NCBI GenBank assembly: GCA_022360015.1
Contig: JAKSDQ010000150.1
Location: 1-64,000, forward strand
DNA length: 64,000 nucleotides
Source: Cytophagales bacterium
GTDB taxonomy: Bacteria > Bacteroidota > Bacteroidia > Cytophagales > Cyclobacteriaceae
Direction of reading: 5' to 3'
Made by a program: the position numbers and the translations under genes. This document shows, piece by piece, positions 9,148 to 17,429 of the stretch. Positions within the stretch are counted from its first letter, which is position 1, and the number at the start of each line of letters is the position of its first letter. Under the pieces are notes generated by a model. That model did not search any database and was not told where the DNA came from. It worked only from the letters and a program-made list of their open reading frames with translations.

Positions 9148-10248
9148 TTATTTAACCATAGCATTATTCATTACATCAGTTTGTCTTCTAATTGATTCTT
9201 CGTGCACGATAGCCAGAAATTTGTTCATGAAAGTATCACTCAAACCCAGGGCTTTGGCCATATTAACCCGGCGTTTGATGACGTCATTCCAGCGATCCAC
9301 CTGCAGGATAGTGACGTCGTTATCCCTTTTGTATTCACCGATTTTCTCCGAAATATTCATCCTCACGCTTAATTTCTGGATCAATTGTTCATCCAACTCA
9401 TCGATCTCTGATCTGAACTCATCCAGCAGGTTTTCAAATTCTTTATTGGGTGATTCGGGATGGCGTAATTTTAATTCTGCGACTAATTTCACCAGATTGG
9501 CCGGTTTCAGTTGCTGTTTGGCATCACTCAAAGCGATAGAAGGCTGAATATGGCTTTCGATCATCAGCCCGTGCATATCCATATCAATGGCTTTTTGGGC
9601 GATAAAAGGTATGATGTCACGGTTACCCGCAATATGGCTGGGATCGCAAATAATCTCAATTTCCGGGCATAGCCGCTTCAATTCAATGGGTATCTCCCAC
9701 ATGGGTACATTTCTGAATGGTGTTTTCTCAAAAGAAGAAAACCCCCTGTGAATGGCAGCTAGCCGGGTAATCCCTGCCTGATTAATTCTTTCCAGCGCCC
9801 CTATCCACAGTTGAAGATCAGGGTTTATGGGATTTTTAACAATTACAGGTATATCCACCCCTTTCAAGGCATCTGCTATTTCCTGCACGGTAAACGGGTT
9901 AACGGTACTTCTTGCACCGACCCAAAGAATGTCGACCCCATATTTTAAGCAAACATCAACGTGTTGCGCATTGGCAACTTCGGTAGCTATAGGCAATCCC
10001 GTAGCTTCCTTTGCCGCATTGAGCCATTTCAGCCCAACTTCTCCTACTCCCTCGAAAGAGTTAGGCCTTGTTCTGGGTTTCCAAATACCCGCTCTTAATA
10101 CTTTTACCCTGTCGTTCTCGGCAACAGCCTTGGCGGTAGACACTACCTGGTCCTCGTTTTCCGCACTGCAGGGCCCGCTGATAACGCAAAAATCATCGAG
10201 CCCCAGGCCCCATTCTTTCATTGGGACGGTTTTCAAATTCGGTTTCAT
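9148..10248 (-). CDS. Bifunctional DAHP synthase / chorismate mutase (type II)
   Basis: The 366-residue protein fuses a type I-beta DAHP synthase (about 1-265; first shikimate step) to an AroQ-type chorismate mutase (about 275-366; chorismate to prephenate). In the first domain CVISGPCSAE, RAGIWKPRTRPNSFEG and ICDPSHIAGNR carry the metal and PEP/E4P contacts. The second domain has the three-helix pattern with RSEIDELDEQLIQKLSVRM and the IHEESIRRQ end. This fusion is typical of Bacteroidota. It lies between tyrA and hisH, starting 5 bases after tyrA. A second, unfused DAHP synthase is encoded at 12744-13754. Confidence 0.95.
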   Translation of the reverse strand: MKPNLKTVPMKEWGLGLDDFCVISGPCSAENEDQVVSTAKAVAENDRVKVLRAGIWKPRTRPNSFEGVGEVGLKWLNAAKEATGLPIATEVANAQHVDVCLKYGVDILWVGARSTVNPFTVQEIADALKGVDIPVIVKNPINPDLQLWIGALERINQAGITRLAAIHRGFSSFEKTPFRNVPMWEIPIELKRLCPEIEIICDPSHIAGNRDIIPFIAQKAIDMDMHGLMIESHIQPSIALSDAKQQLKPANLVKLVAELKLRHPESPNKEFENLLDEFRSEIDELDEQLIQKLSVRMNISEKIGEYKRDNDVTILQVDRWNDVIKRRVNMAKALGLSDTFMNKFLAIVHEESIRRQTDVMNNAMVK

Positions 10249-10253
10249 AATAT

Positions 10254-11132
10254 CTAAATTTTAATCTTATTGTTCTCGTTTAACTCAATACCATTCAGTA
10301 TTCTTCTTATATCATTGGCTTCTTCCATCAGTTGAAAAACCCTGTCCCGCTCGCCCTGGTCTATCAATTCCTTGAACAACTCCAGGTTTTTAATGTAAGC
10401 GGACAAAACTTTCGACAGGTTTTCGGCATTTTGATCAAATATGGGGGCCCACATGGCCGGCGAGCTCTTAGCCAGCCGGGCGGTAGAAGCAAAACCGCTA
10501 CCAGCCATATCGAATATGTTCTTTTCGTTTTTTTCTACCTCTAACACGGTCAAACCCAGTGTAAATGAGGTAATATGTGAGAGATGTGATACATAGGCTA
10601 TATGACGATCGTGCTCTGAAGCGTCCATGTATGTCAACCTCATAAAAAGGCTTTTGTACAGCTTTTCTATCACGGTAAGGGCTTTGGGGTTACTGAACTC
10701 CTTATCGCATATAATCCCTACCTTATCCAAAAACAAGGTAGCGAAAGCGGCTTCCGGGCCACTATTCTCCGTACCGGCAATGGGATGGGAGGCGACAAAA
10801 CTGCCACGCCTGGGATGACCGGTCACCTCCCTGCAAATATCTCTTTTGGTGGAACCCATATCTGCTACGATCTGTTCGCCCTCAATTTGATCCAGTATGG
10901 TTGGCAAAAGGCCTATGGCAGCATCAACAGGAATCGCCAATATGATAATATCTGATTTCGGTAAGGCCTGGTCCAGAGACATAACTTCGTCGGCTATTCC
11001 TAATGCCAGGGCTTTCTTGAGGTGTGTTTCATTGTTATCCACCGCCATGATCTCCGATGCAAAACCGTTTCTCTTCAGACTCAGGGCCAGTGAGCCGCCA
11101 ATTAATCCGATGCCTACAATGGTGACTTTCAT
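10254..11132 (-). CDS. tyrA: Prephenate dehydrogenase
   Basis: This 292-residue protein converts prephenate to 4-hydroxyphenylpyruvate with NAD(P). The N-terminal Rossmann motif GIGLIGGSLALSL binds the cofactor. ADMGSTKRDIC and SHPIAGTENSGPEAA are conserved substrate and active-site stretches, and the His in the AYVSHLSHI helix is the usual catalytic position. It is in one run with the aromatic aminotransferase upstream and DAHP synthase/chorismate mutase downstream, a tyrosine branch unit. No prephenate dehydratase (pheA) is found in the window. The 151-base gap before it holds a palindromic repeat. Confidence 0.95.
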   Translation of the reverse strand: MKVTIVGIGLIGGSLALSLKRNGFASEIMAVDNNETHLKKALALGIADEVMSLDQALPKSDIIILAIPVDAAIGLLPTILDQIEGEQIVADMGSTKRDICREVTGHPRRGSFVASHPIAGTENSGPEAAFATLFLDKVGIICDKEFSNPKALTVIEKLYKSLFMRLTYMDASEHDRHIAYVSHLSHITSFTLGLTVLEVEKNEKNIFDMAGSGFASTARLAKSSPAMWAPIFDQNAENLSKVLSAYIKNLELFKELIDQGERDRVFQLMEEANDIRRILNGIELNENNKIKI

Positions 11133-11169
11133 ATCAGTTTCGCTGAAGTTATTCTACGACTTCGTACCT

Positions 11170-11230
11170 CTTCGTGTCTTTGTGCCTTTGTGGTTTGCCT
11201 TTTCCACCACAAAGGCACAAAGACACGAAG
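11170..11230. repeat. Dispersed palindrome family A, copy 1
   Basis: Two perfectly complementary 25-base arms (11170-11194 and 11206-11230; inner part CTTTGTGCCTTTGTGGT) flank an 11-base loop. It sits in the gap between the aminotransferase and tyrA genes. Related copies or halves lie at 18482-18508, 27515-27607, 42791-42822 and 48103-48282. As RNA it would form a very stable hairpin inside the operon message, with no following U-tract that would make it a terminator. Confidence 0.85.
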
Positions 11231-11283
11231 GGCTTTTGGCAACTGCTTCTCACATCTGCGACCGTTAAGTTTCTTAGATAATT

Positions 11284-12468
11284 TCATATGACTTTGGCTT
11301 TATTTTGATGGATGTGCTTTTTTATTCTGTTAATAGCTTCTTCAACCACCTCTTCCTTGTTGCAAAGCGAAATGCGAATATACCGGTCACCCCGGGAGCC
11401 AAAAATGAAGCCCGGCGTGATGAAAACTTTCGCCTCATACAACAATGTATCAACAAATGATTTCAGGTCGGGTTCACTGTCCGGAATTTTTGCCCAGATA
11501 AACAGGCCGGTTTGGAATGCATCATAGGTACAACCCAGCAGGTCGAGCAATTGCCAACTTAACTTCCGGCGGTGGGCGTAGGCCTGATTTTGCTCCTGGT
11601 GCCATGATGCGGGGTTTTTAAGTGCTTCGATGGCAGCGTGTTGAATGGGCAGGAACATGCCCGAGTCAACATTGCTTTTACACCTGAGAATGGTGTTAAT
11701 ATAATCCCGGTGGCCACTTACCCATCCCAACCGCCAGCCGGCCATGTTATGGGATTTACTGAGGGAATTCAATTCAAGCGCAACTTCCCTGGCCCCATCG
11801 ACGGACAAAAGGCTTTGAGGGTCGTCGTTCAGAATCAGGCTATAGGGATTGTCATTGACGATCAGAAATTCATGCTTTCTGGCCAAAGTGACCAGTTCTC
11901 TAAATAACACCTTGCTACCCTTCGCGCCTGTTGGCATATTGGGATAGTTGAGCCACATGATTTTTACCCTGCTCAGGTCAGCCTCTTTCAGCCGTTCCAG
12001 GTCGATCAGCCAATGCTGGTTTTCATCCAGTTCATAGGTTTTGATATTGGCCCCAACCAATTCACTGACAGATTTATAGGTGGGGTAGCCCGGATCGGGT
12101 ACCAAAACTTCATCACCGGGGTTTAGGAATGCCATCGAGATATGCATGATGCCCTCCTTGGAACCTATCAACGGCAAAATTTCACTGATGGGATCTAACT
12201 TTACACCATAAATCCTCAGATACCACCTGGCGATCGCCTCACGCAGCCCGGCAATGCCCCGGTAATTCTGATAGCCATGATTTGCCGGTTGGCGTGAAGA
12301 TTCATGTAAAGCCTGAATAGTTTCCCGTGAAGGGCTTAAATCCGGATTCCCTATTCCCAGATTCAAAACATTCATGCCTTTGCTATTCATATTACGGATC
12401 TCTTCAAGCTTTTTTGAAAAGTAATACTCCCTGACATTGTTTAACCTGTTTGCCTGCGGTATAATCAT
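11284..12468 (-). CDS. Pyridoxal-phosphate aminotransferase (class I/II), probably aromatic
   Basis: The 394-residue fold-type I aminotransferase shows NLGIGNPDLSPS near the N-terminus, the substrate loop PDPGYPTY, the WLNYPNMPTGA and NDNPYSLI stretches and the PLP-lysine site SLSKSHNMAGWR. The sequence is nearest to the LL-diaminopimelate/aspartate-type branch. Its place directly upstream of tyrA and behind a Tyr/Phe-rich leader argues for a role in making tyrosine and phenylalanine from their keto acids. A diaminopimelate role cannot be excluded from sequence alone. It is the first structural gene after the attenuator at 12509-12651. Confidence 0.88.
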   Translation of the reverse strand: MIIPQANRLNNVREYYFSKKLEEIRNMNSKGMNVLNLGIGNPDLSPSRETIQALHESSRQPANHGYQNYRGIAGLREAIARWYLRIYGVKLDPISEILPLIGSKEGIMHISMAFLNPGDEVLVPDPGYPTYKSVSELVGANIKTYELDENQHWLIDLERLKEADLSRVKIMWLNYPNMPTGAKGSKVLFRELVTLARKHEFLIVNDNPYSLILNDDPQSLLSVDGAREVALELNSLSKSHNMAGWRLGWVSGHRDYINTILRCKSNVDSGMFLPIQHAAIEALKNPASWHQEQNQAYAHRRKLSWQLLDLLGCTYDAFQTGLFIWAKIPDSEPDLKSFVDTLLYEAKVFITPGFIFGSRGDRYIRISLCNKEEVVEEAINRIKKHIHQNKAKVI

Positions 12469-12500
12469 TTCACAAGTTTTATCTTGGTGACTTTTGTTAT

Positions 12501-12535
12501 AATAAAAAAGCCTGGCTCTTTCTCCGAACCAGGCT
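12501..12535 (-). terminator. Attenuator terminator before the aromatic aminotransferase operon
   Basis: On the minus strand AGCCTGGTTC (12535-12526) pairs with GAGCCAGGCT (12518-12509), a 10-bp stem with one G-U pair and a 7-base loop, followed at once by TTTTTTATT. It lies 24 bases after the stop of the Tyr/Phe leader and about 40 bases before the aminotransferase start. Within the leader's coding end the minus-strand hexamer CGAACC (12591-12586) can pair with GGTTCG (12530-12525) of the terminator stem, giving a candidate antiterminator. Confidence 0.85.
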
Positions 12536-12558
12536 CTGTATATCTTATTTAAATTTTT

Positions 12559-12651
12559 CTATGCTAACTTAAACATACTTTTACCGGTTCGAAACGCCAG
12601 GTTTCTAAAGTAGTGGTAGTAAAAGTAATATTTTGTGTTTATGATTTTCAT
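12559..12651 (-). CDS. Tyr/Phe-rich leader peptide (attenuation)
   Basis: A 30-codon ORF starts at ATG 12651 and ends TAG 12561-12559. Its N-terminal half carries KYYFYYHYF, so 8 of 9 consecutive codons are Tyr, Phe or His (5 Tyr, 2 Phe, 1 His); two further Phe codons follow. Such clustering is the hallmark of ribosome-mediated attenuators of phenylalanine/tyrosine genes. The downstream intrinsic terminator and the aminotransferase-tyrA-DAHPS/CM operon fit this. The ATG is only 5 bases after a TAGTTTTG promoter box, so the message probably has almost no 5' leader. The seen codon cluster is direct evidence; the regulatory role is inferred by analogy to pheL/trpL. Confidence 0.82.
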   Translation of the reverse strand: MKIINTKYYFYYHYFRNLAFRTGKSMFKLA

Positions 12652-12656
12652 CGGTA

Positions 12657-12687
12657 CAAAACTAACAAAGCATTTTATAAATCAAAA
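12657..12687 (-). promoter_or_regulatory. Bacteroidota-type promoter for the Tyr/Phe leader
   Basis: On the minus strand TTTTG (12687-12683) and TAGTTTTG (12664-12657) match the -33 TTG and -7 TAnnTTTG consensus of the Bacteroidota housekeeping sigma factor, spaced 18 bases apart. The leader ATG begins 5 bases further on. It suggests that the aminotransferase operon has its own promoter behind aroF. Confidence 0.65.
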
Positions 12688-12743
12688 GTTATTCTAAAAA
12701 AATTAATAAAATGTTAATGTTTCCTTGGTTTCATTGTCACCGG

Positions 12744-13754
12744 TCACAATCTTTCCCTCAAATCAACTACCTGTCGCATCTTTCTGATCAATTGTTTTGA
12801 TTCTGCGAAATTCAGGGTCTGCTGACCGTCCGAATAAGCTTCTTCGGGCTTTTCGTGGGTTTCATAAATGATGCCATCGGCTCCCGCCATAATACTGGCC
12901 AGCGCAATTGGTTCGACATGATGTCTGATGCCTATACCATGTGAAGGATCTGCCACTACAGGTAAATGCGTCTTTTCTTTTAAAATAGGGATGGCGTTCA
13001 GATCCATCGTATTACGACTTGCCCTTTCATAAGTGCGAATCCCCCTTTCACAAAGGATAAGCCTTTCATTACCGGCTGAAAAAACATACTCAGCCGAATA
13101 CAACAGTTCATCAATGGTTCCGGATATTCCGCGCTTTATCATTACCGGTTTATCGACTTTTCCCAGTTCATCCAGCAAATTGAAGTTTTGCGTATTTCTG
13201 GCCCCTACCTGGTAGATATCCACGTAGTCGTACATTTCTTCAATCTGGGAAACCTGCATGACCTCGGTAATGATTTTAATTCCTGCCTTGCTTGCCAGTT
13301 CGTACCAGGTTTTAAGCCCTGCTATGCCCATTCCCCGAAAGGAATAAGGTGAACTTCTGGGTTTGTAGACACCTCCCCGCATGATTTTTACATCGTTCCC
13401 TGTCAAATGATCAATGGTTTTGGCAATCTGCTCCTCACCTTCGATCGAGCAGGGCCCGGCCATGATGGCCAATCCCCCCTCTTTTATGCAAACTCCATCC
13501 CCTAAATCTATGCGGGTGGGTGTTACCTTCCATTTTCTCGATACAAGCTTGTAGTCATCTGAAACAATATGAATGTCGTCTATACCAGGAAAATGCCCCA
13601 GCTCCCGGATATCAAATTCCCGCTTGCCGGTGCCTACAAGATAGTCACCTTCCTGAGTGGATACAAGGGTTGATTTGTACCGAAGGCTTTCCATCTTCTC
13701 AATGATCTTGTCTTTCTGATCAGGCGCTGCATTTTTGTCAAATTGAATGATCAT
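12744..13754 (-). CDS. aroF: 3-deoxy-7-phosphoheptulonate synthase (DAHP synthase, type I-beta)
   Basis: The 336-residue protein makes DAHP from PEP and erythrose 4-phosphate. Residues about 1-70 form a ferredoxin-like (FL) N-terminal domain known to carry allosteric control in this subfamily. The barrel follows with IMAGPCSIEGEEQI, RGGVYKPRSSPYSFRGMG, KRGISGTIDELLYSAEY, ERGIRTYERASRNTMD and VVADPSHGIG. It ends the trp gene run, 136 bases after trpA, so it likely supplies chorismate under Trp control, while the fused enzyme at 9148-10248 is under the Tyr/Phe leader. Confidence 0.95.
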   Translation of the reverse strand: MIIQFDKNAAPDQKDKIIEKMESLRYKSTLVSTQEGDYLVGTGKREFDIRELGHFPGIDDIHIVSDDYKLVSRKWKVTPTRIDLGDGVCIKEGGLAIMAGPCSIEGEEQIAKTIDHLTGNDVKIMRGGVYKPRSSPYSFRGMGIAGLKTWYELASKAGIKIITEVMQVSQIEEMYDYVDIYQVGARNTQNFNLLDELGKVDKPVMIKRGISGTIDELLYSAEYVFSAGNERLILCERGIRTYERASRNTMDLNAIPILKEKTHLPVVADPSHGIGIRHHVEPIALASIMAGADGIIYETHEKPEEAYSDGQQTLNFAESKQLIRKMRQVVDLRERL

Positions 13755-13809
13755 GGTCTAATTTTTTTATGGTGTCTAAAAATGTCCTGCCAAAAGCATG
13801 ATTCCAAAC

Positions 13810-13842
13810 AGTCATAGCATGGCTCAAAGCCATACTATGACT
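13810..13842. repeat. Dispersed palindrome family B, copy 1
   Basis: Arms AGTCATAGCATGGCT (13810-13824) and AGCCATACTATGACT (13828-13842) form a 15-bp stem with one G-U position and a 3-base loop. It lies between trpA and aroF. Related copies are at 18434-18464 and 43601-43634. No U-run follows, so it is not a plain terminator; a processing site or mRNA-stabilising hairpin within the operon is possible. Confidence 0.8.
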
Positions 13843-13890
13843 AAGCCGTACTATAAACTATATAAACTATAATTTTATCATAGTAAACTA

Positions 13891-14682
13891 TCACTTAATC
13901 GTATGCATAAAATCAGTAATTGACCCCTTCAAATCTTTTTCCTTGTCCAAAGATTTGATAAAGGCACTTCCTATAATAGCGCCCCGTGCATATGCACAGG
14001 CTTTGTCAAAAGTGGCTTTATTGGAAATTCCAAATCCTATCAAGGTTGGATTTTTTAGACTCATGGCATTTATCCGCTCAAAATAACGCTCCTGTTCAGG
14101 AGTAATACCCGACTTTGCACCGGTTATGCTGGCCGATGAAACCATGTAAATAAATCCGTCAGTGTTTTCATCTATTAGCCTGATTCTCTCAGGAGAGGTT
14201 TGAGGGGAAATGAGAAAAATGTTGTGTAATGCATTTTGATCGAACAAAACCTTGTATTGTTCCAGGTATTCCTGCATGGGTAAATCGGGGACAATGAGGC
14301 CGTCAATACCGGCTGACCTGGCATTTTTGCAAAATTCCTCCAAACCAAACTGTAGTATAGGATTCACGTAACCCATCAGGATTAAAGGGATGTCCACCGA
14401 TTTTCTGATATCCTTTATTTGGGTAAAAAGCTTTGCCAGCGTCATGCCATTGTCAAGGGCAGTCTGACTGCTTGCCTGAATAGTGGGGCCATCAGCTACA
14501 GGGTCTGAAAAGGGTATACCGATTTCGATTAAATCCACCCCACATGCTGACAGGGCCTCAATGGTTGGCCTGGTATCTTCAATCCGGGGGTATCCGGCGG
14601 TAAAATAGACCGACAGAATGTTCCGGGACTTATGTTTAAATAAATGATTAATTCTGTTATTTACCTGAATTGCCGTCTTCAT
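13891..14682 (-). CDS. trpA: Tryptophan synthase alpha chain
   Basis: TrpA, 263 residues, cleaves indole-3-glycerol phosphate to indole, which is channelled to TrpB. The barrel shows VDLIEIGIPFSDPVADGPTIQ with the catalytic Glu and Asp, the loop PDLPMQEY, MVSSASITGAKSG and the phosphate-binding IGFGIS. Last of the seven trp structural genes, 39 bases after trpB. Confidence 0.97.
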   Translation of the reverse strand: MKTAIQVNNRINHLFKHKSRNILSVYFTAGYPRIEDTRPTIEALSACGVDLIEIGIPFSDPVADGPTIQASSQTALDNGMTLAKLFTQIKDIRKSVDIPLILMGYVNPILQFGLEEFCKNARSAGIDGLIVPDLPMQEYLEQYKVLFDQNALHNIFLISPQTSPERIRLIDENTDGFIYMVSSASITGAKSGITPEQERYFERINAMSLKNPTLIGFGISNKATFDKACAYARGAIIGSAFIKSLDKEKDLKGSITDFMHTIK

Positions 14683-14721
14683 TTTTCAAATTTTTATGAG
14701 ATACACATCTCTGATAAACTG

Positions 14722-15903
14722 TCAATACCCACCCCATTTAATATAGGTTTCCAGATCCTTGTCCCCTCTGCCTGAAAGGTTTATTACCAAAACGTCAGCG
14801 TCAGCAAGCTCCATCTTGTTTAGTGCGGCAATAGCATGTGCCGACTCAATCGCGGGAATGATGCCTTCCAGTTTACATAATAAGATGCCGGCTTTCATGG
14901 CCTCGGCATCGGTAATGCTGATAAAACGGGCCCTTCCGGCATCAAACAAGTGGGCATGTAAAGGGCCGATCCCCGGATAGTCAAGTCCGGCCGAAATAGA
15001 ATGGGGCTCCACTACCTGTCCATCCTGGGTTTGCATCAGCAATGTTTTTGAGCCATGTAAAACCCCTGGTTTCCCGAGAAAAGTGGTAGCTGCTGATTTG
15101 CCACTCTTTATGCCCTCACCCCCGGCCTCGGCGGCCACAAGTTTTACTGCCGGGTCGTCCATATAGTGGTAATAGGAGCCGGCTGCGTTACTCCCCCCTC
15201 CTACGCAGGCCACGATGTAGTCGGGGCTCTTCCTACCTTCTTTTTCCTCCAACTGCCAGATCATTTCCTCACTGATGACCGACTGAAAGCGCGCCACCAT
15301 ATCGGGATAAGGGTGCGGCCCTACGACCGAACCAATGATGTAATGGGTGTCAACCGGATTGTTGATCCAGTGCCTCATAGCTTCATTGGTGGCATCTTTG
15401 AGTGTCTTGCTGCCGCTAAGGGCCGGAACCACTTTTGCGCCAAGCAACTTCATTCTTTCCACATTGGGTTTTTGCCGGTGAATATCCACTTCTCCCATGT
15501 ACACCACGCAATCGATACCCATCAAAGCACATACCGTTGCCGTGGCCACACCATGCTGGCCGGCACCGGTTTCGGCTATTATGCGCTTTTTCCCTAATCT
15601 TTGTGCCAATAGTATCTGGCCAATGGTATTATTGATTTTGTGCGCCCCGGTATGGTTGAGGTCTTCCCTTTTCAGATAAACCCTGGCTCCGAAATGTTCT
15701 GAAAGCCGTTGGGCCAGGTAAAGTGGTGAGGGGCGGCCTACATAGTCACTCAATAACGCCTTAAATTCCTGTTGAAAGGACGGATCTTCCATAATGGCCA
15801 GGTAGTTCTGCCTAAGCTCCTCCACATTTGGATACAGCATCTCAGGAATAAATGCCCCGCCAAAGTTGCCGTAATAACCGTTTTTATCTACTTTATACTG
15901 CAT
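14722..15903 (-). CDS. trpB: Tryptophan synthase beta chain
   Basis: TrpB, 393 residues, condenses indole with serine using PLP. The PLP lysine is in HTGAHKINN, the glycine-rich phosphate cup is [10 protein letters not shown], and the substrate strand [10 protein letters not shown] precedes the lysine. [10 protein letters not shown] and the C-terminal [10 protein letters not shown] are also conserved. It is the TrpB1 type, co-encoded with trpA. The start [16 protein letters not shown] is the usual one for Bacteroidota. Confidence 0.98.
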   Translation of the reverse strand: MQYKVDKNGYYGNFGGAFIPEMLYPNVEELRQNYLAIMEDPSFQQEFKALLSDYVGRPSPLYLAQRLSEHFGARVYLKREDLNHTGAHKINNTIGQILLAQRLGKKRIIAETGAGQHGVATATVCALMGIDCVVYMGEVDIHRQKPNVERMKLLGAKVVPALSGSKTLKDATNEAMRHWINNPVDTHYIIGSVVGPHPYPDMVARFQSVISEEMIWQLEEKEGRKSPDYIVACVGGGSNAAGSYYHYMDDPAVKLVAAEAGGEGIKSGKSAATTFLGKPGVLHGSKTLLMQTQDGQVVEPHSISAGLDYPGIGPLHAHLFDAGRARFISITDAEAMKAGILLCKLEGIIPAIESAHAIAALNKMELADADVLVINLSGRGDKDLETYIKWGGY

Positions 15904-15918
15904 AAAACTTTGTTTTCT

Positions 15919-16566
15919 TTAATTTTTGGTTTCCTGGAAATCAAGGCCCAGTTTCTCAGTCAGCTTTGCCAGTAAGGTGATGTCTTTGTAACCTGGCTTT
16001 GTTTCAAACCTGCTGTTTACATCCAGGACCAGAGGCCCGTTTTTTCCGATTTTCTTAACCATATCTATATTTTCCAGACTTACCCCACCCCCTAGGAAAT
16101 AGGGCTTTTCCAGGTCATAGCCGTTTAGGATCTCCCAGTTAAATGATTTTCCTGTACCACCGTAGTTCTTACTTTTTGTGTCGAACAAAAAGTAGTCAGT
16201 AAATGGCTGATAAATCCTCAATTGTTCCCAGTCTACGTTGGCATCGATATGAAATACTTTGATCACATCTACACCTGTCGCTTTTACCTGTTTACAAAAA
16301 TCAGGGCTTTCATCCCCATGAAGTTGCACCAGATCAAGGCTATATTCATTGACTCTTTTTGAAATTTCAGACACGGACTCATTGACAAAAACGCCCACCT
16401 TTTTGATCGCAGGAGGAATATTCTGAACATCTTCCGGCTTCATGGTTTCTGCCATGTAGCGTGGTGATTTCGGGTAAAAGATAAGCCCTAAAAAGTCCGG
16501 TGAAAGCCTGATTATTGCTTGCATATTTTCCGGGTATTTCATACCGCACACCTTCAGCTTCATCAT
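15919..16566 (-). CDS. trpF: Phosphoribosylanthranilate isomerase
   Basis: TrpF, 215 residues, isomerises phosphoribosylanthranilate to CdRP. The N-terminal LKVCGMK has the catalytic Cys, DLVQLHGDESPDFC follows, and the catalytic Asp is in FLFDTKS. The phosphate-binding FLGGGVSLENI and LDVNSRFETKPGYKD complete the pattern. The gene is separate from trpC (16-base gap), unlike the fused E. coli enzyme. Confidence 0.97.
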   Translation of the reverse strand: MMKLKVCGMKYPENMQAIIRLSPDFLGLIFYPKSPRYMAETMKPEDVQNIPPAIKKVGVFVNESVSEISKRVNEYSLDLVQLHGDESPDFCKQVKATGVDVIKVFHIDANVDWEQLRIYQPFTDYFLFDTKSKNYGGTGKSFNWEILNGYDLEKPYFLGGGVSLENIDMVKKIGKNGPLVLDVNSRFETKPGYKDITLLAKLTEKLGLDFQETKN

Positions 16567-16582
16567 TTGAAAGGTTAAAATT

Positions 16583-17398
16583 TTAATGCTCGACAGTGTC
16601 AGGGTGACCCACCTGGTTCACTGCCGTAATAAATCTGCGGCAGGCCAGTTCAGGCCTGCTATGTTTCATAAAAGTTTCCCCAATCAGGAAACCCTCAAAT
16701 CCGAATTGTTTTAATTCTACAATAGTCTCCGGCGCGCTAATGCCACTTTCTGCTACTTTTACAAAGTGCGAAGGGATAGCCGCTGCCAAATTACGGGAGG
16801 TATCAATACTTACTTCAAAAGTCTTAAGGTTTCTGTTATTTACTCCGATCAGATCCACCTCATCGTGCAGATTCCCATCTAATTCCTGCGCATTATGTAC
16901 CTCCATCAACACTTCCAAACCCAATGACCGTGCCGTGATCGCCAGTTGCTTCAGCCGGTCAGCAGACAAAGCCGCAGCGATAAGCAGGATAGCATCTGCC
17001 CCAATTGACTTGGCTTCTATGATCTGATACTCATCGATGATAAATTCCTTTCTCAGGATTGGGCAAAAGTTAAACTTTCTGGCAGTTTTCAGATCTTCGT
17101 TGGTACCACCGAAAAACTCAAAATCAGTAAGCACCGATAAGGCCGATGCACCTGCCTGCATGTAACCGATAGATGTTTTTTCGACGCTAACATGCTTATT
17201 GATCATCCCTTTGGAAGGGGATTTTCTTTTAATTTCTGCAATTACCCCCGACAGGTCAGGCCGTTTGAGATACTTTTTGAGGGAAACAGTTTTGCCTGGA
17301 AAGTAAATGCTTTTTTCGAGCAGCTTTACCGGAAACAAACTCTTCCGTTCATCTACTTCCTTTTTTTTGTGGGCTAGTATTTTGTCTAATATGTCCAT
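16583..17398 (-). CDS. trpC: Indole-3-glycerol phosphate synthase
   Basis: TrpC, 271 residues, closes the indole ring from CdRP. The active-site lysine and partners are in VIAEIKRKSPSKG, the second catalytic Lys in PILRKEFIIDEYQ, and the Glu of LEVLMEVHN; the phosphate-binding ends are VAESGIS and GFLIGETFM. The leading helix MDILDKILAHKKKEVDERK is normal. It follows trpD by 31 bases. Confidence 0.97.
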   Translation of the reverse strand: MDILDKILAHKKKEVDERKSLFPVKLLEKSIYFPGKTVSLKKYLKRPDLSGVIAEIKRKSPSKGMINKHVSVEKTSIGYMQAGASALSVLTDFEFFGGTNEDLKTARKFNFCPILRKEFIIDEYQIIEAKSIGADAILLIAAALSADRLKQLAITARSLGLEVLMEVHNAQELDGNLHDEVDLIGVNNRNLKTFEVSIDTSRNLAAAIPSHFVKVAESGISAPETIVELKQFGFEGFLIGETFMKHSRPELACRRFITAVNQVGHPDTVEH

Positions 17399-17429
17399 TT
17401 GGGTGTTTTTTTATCATTTTTATTTCCGG

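Noticed and set aside
12586-12598. GGTTCGAA sequence that resembles a tRNA T-loop
   Set aside because: No cloverleaf can be drawn around it; it belongs to the Tyr/Phe leader's coding end.
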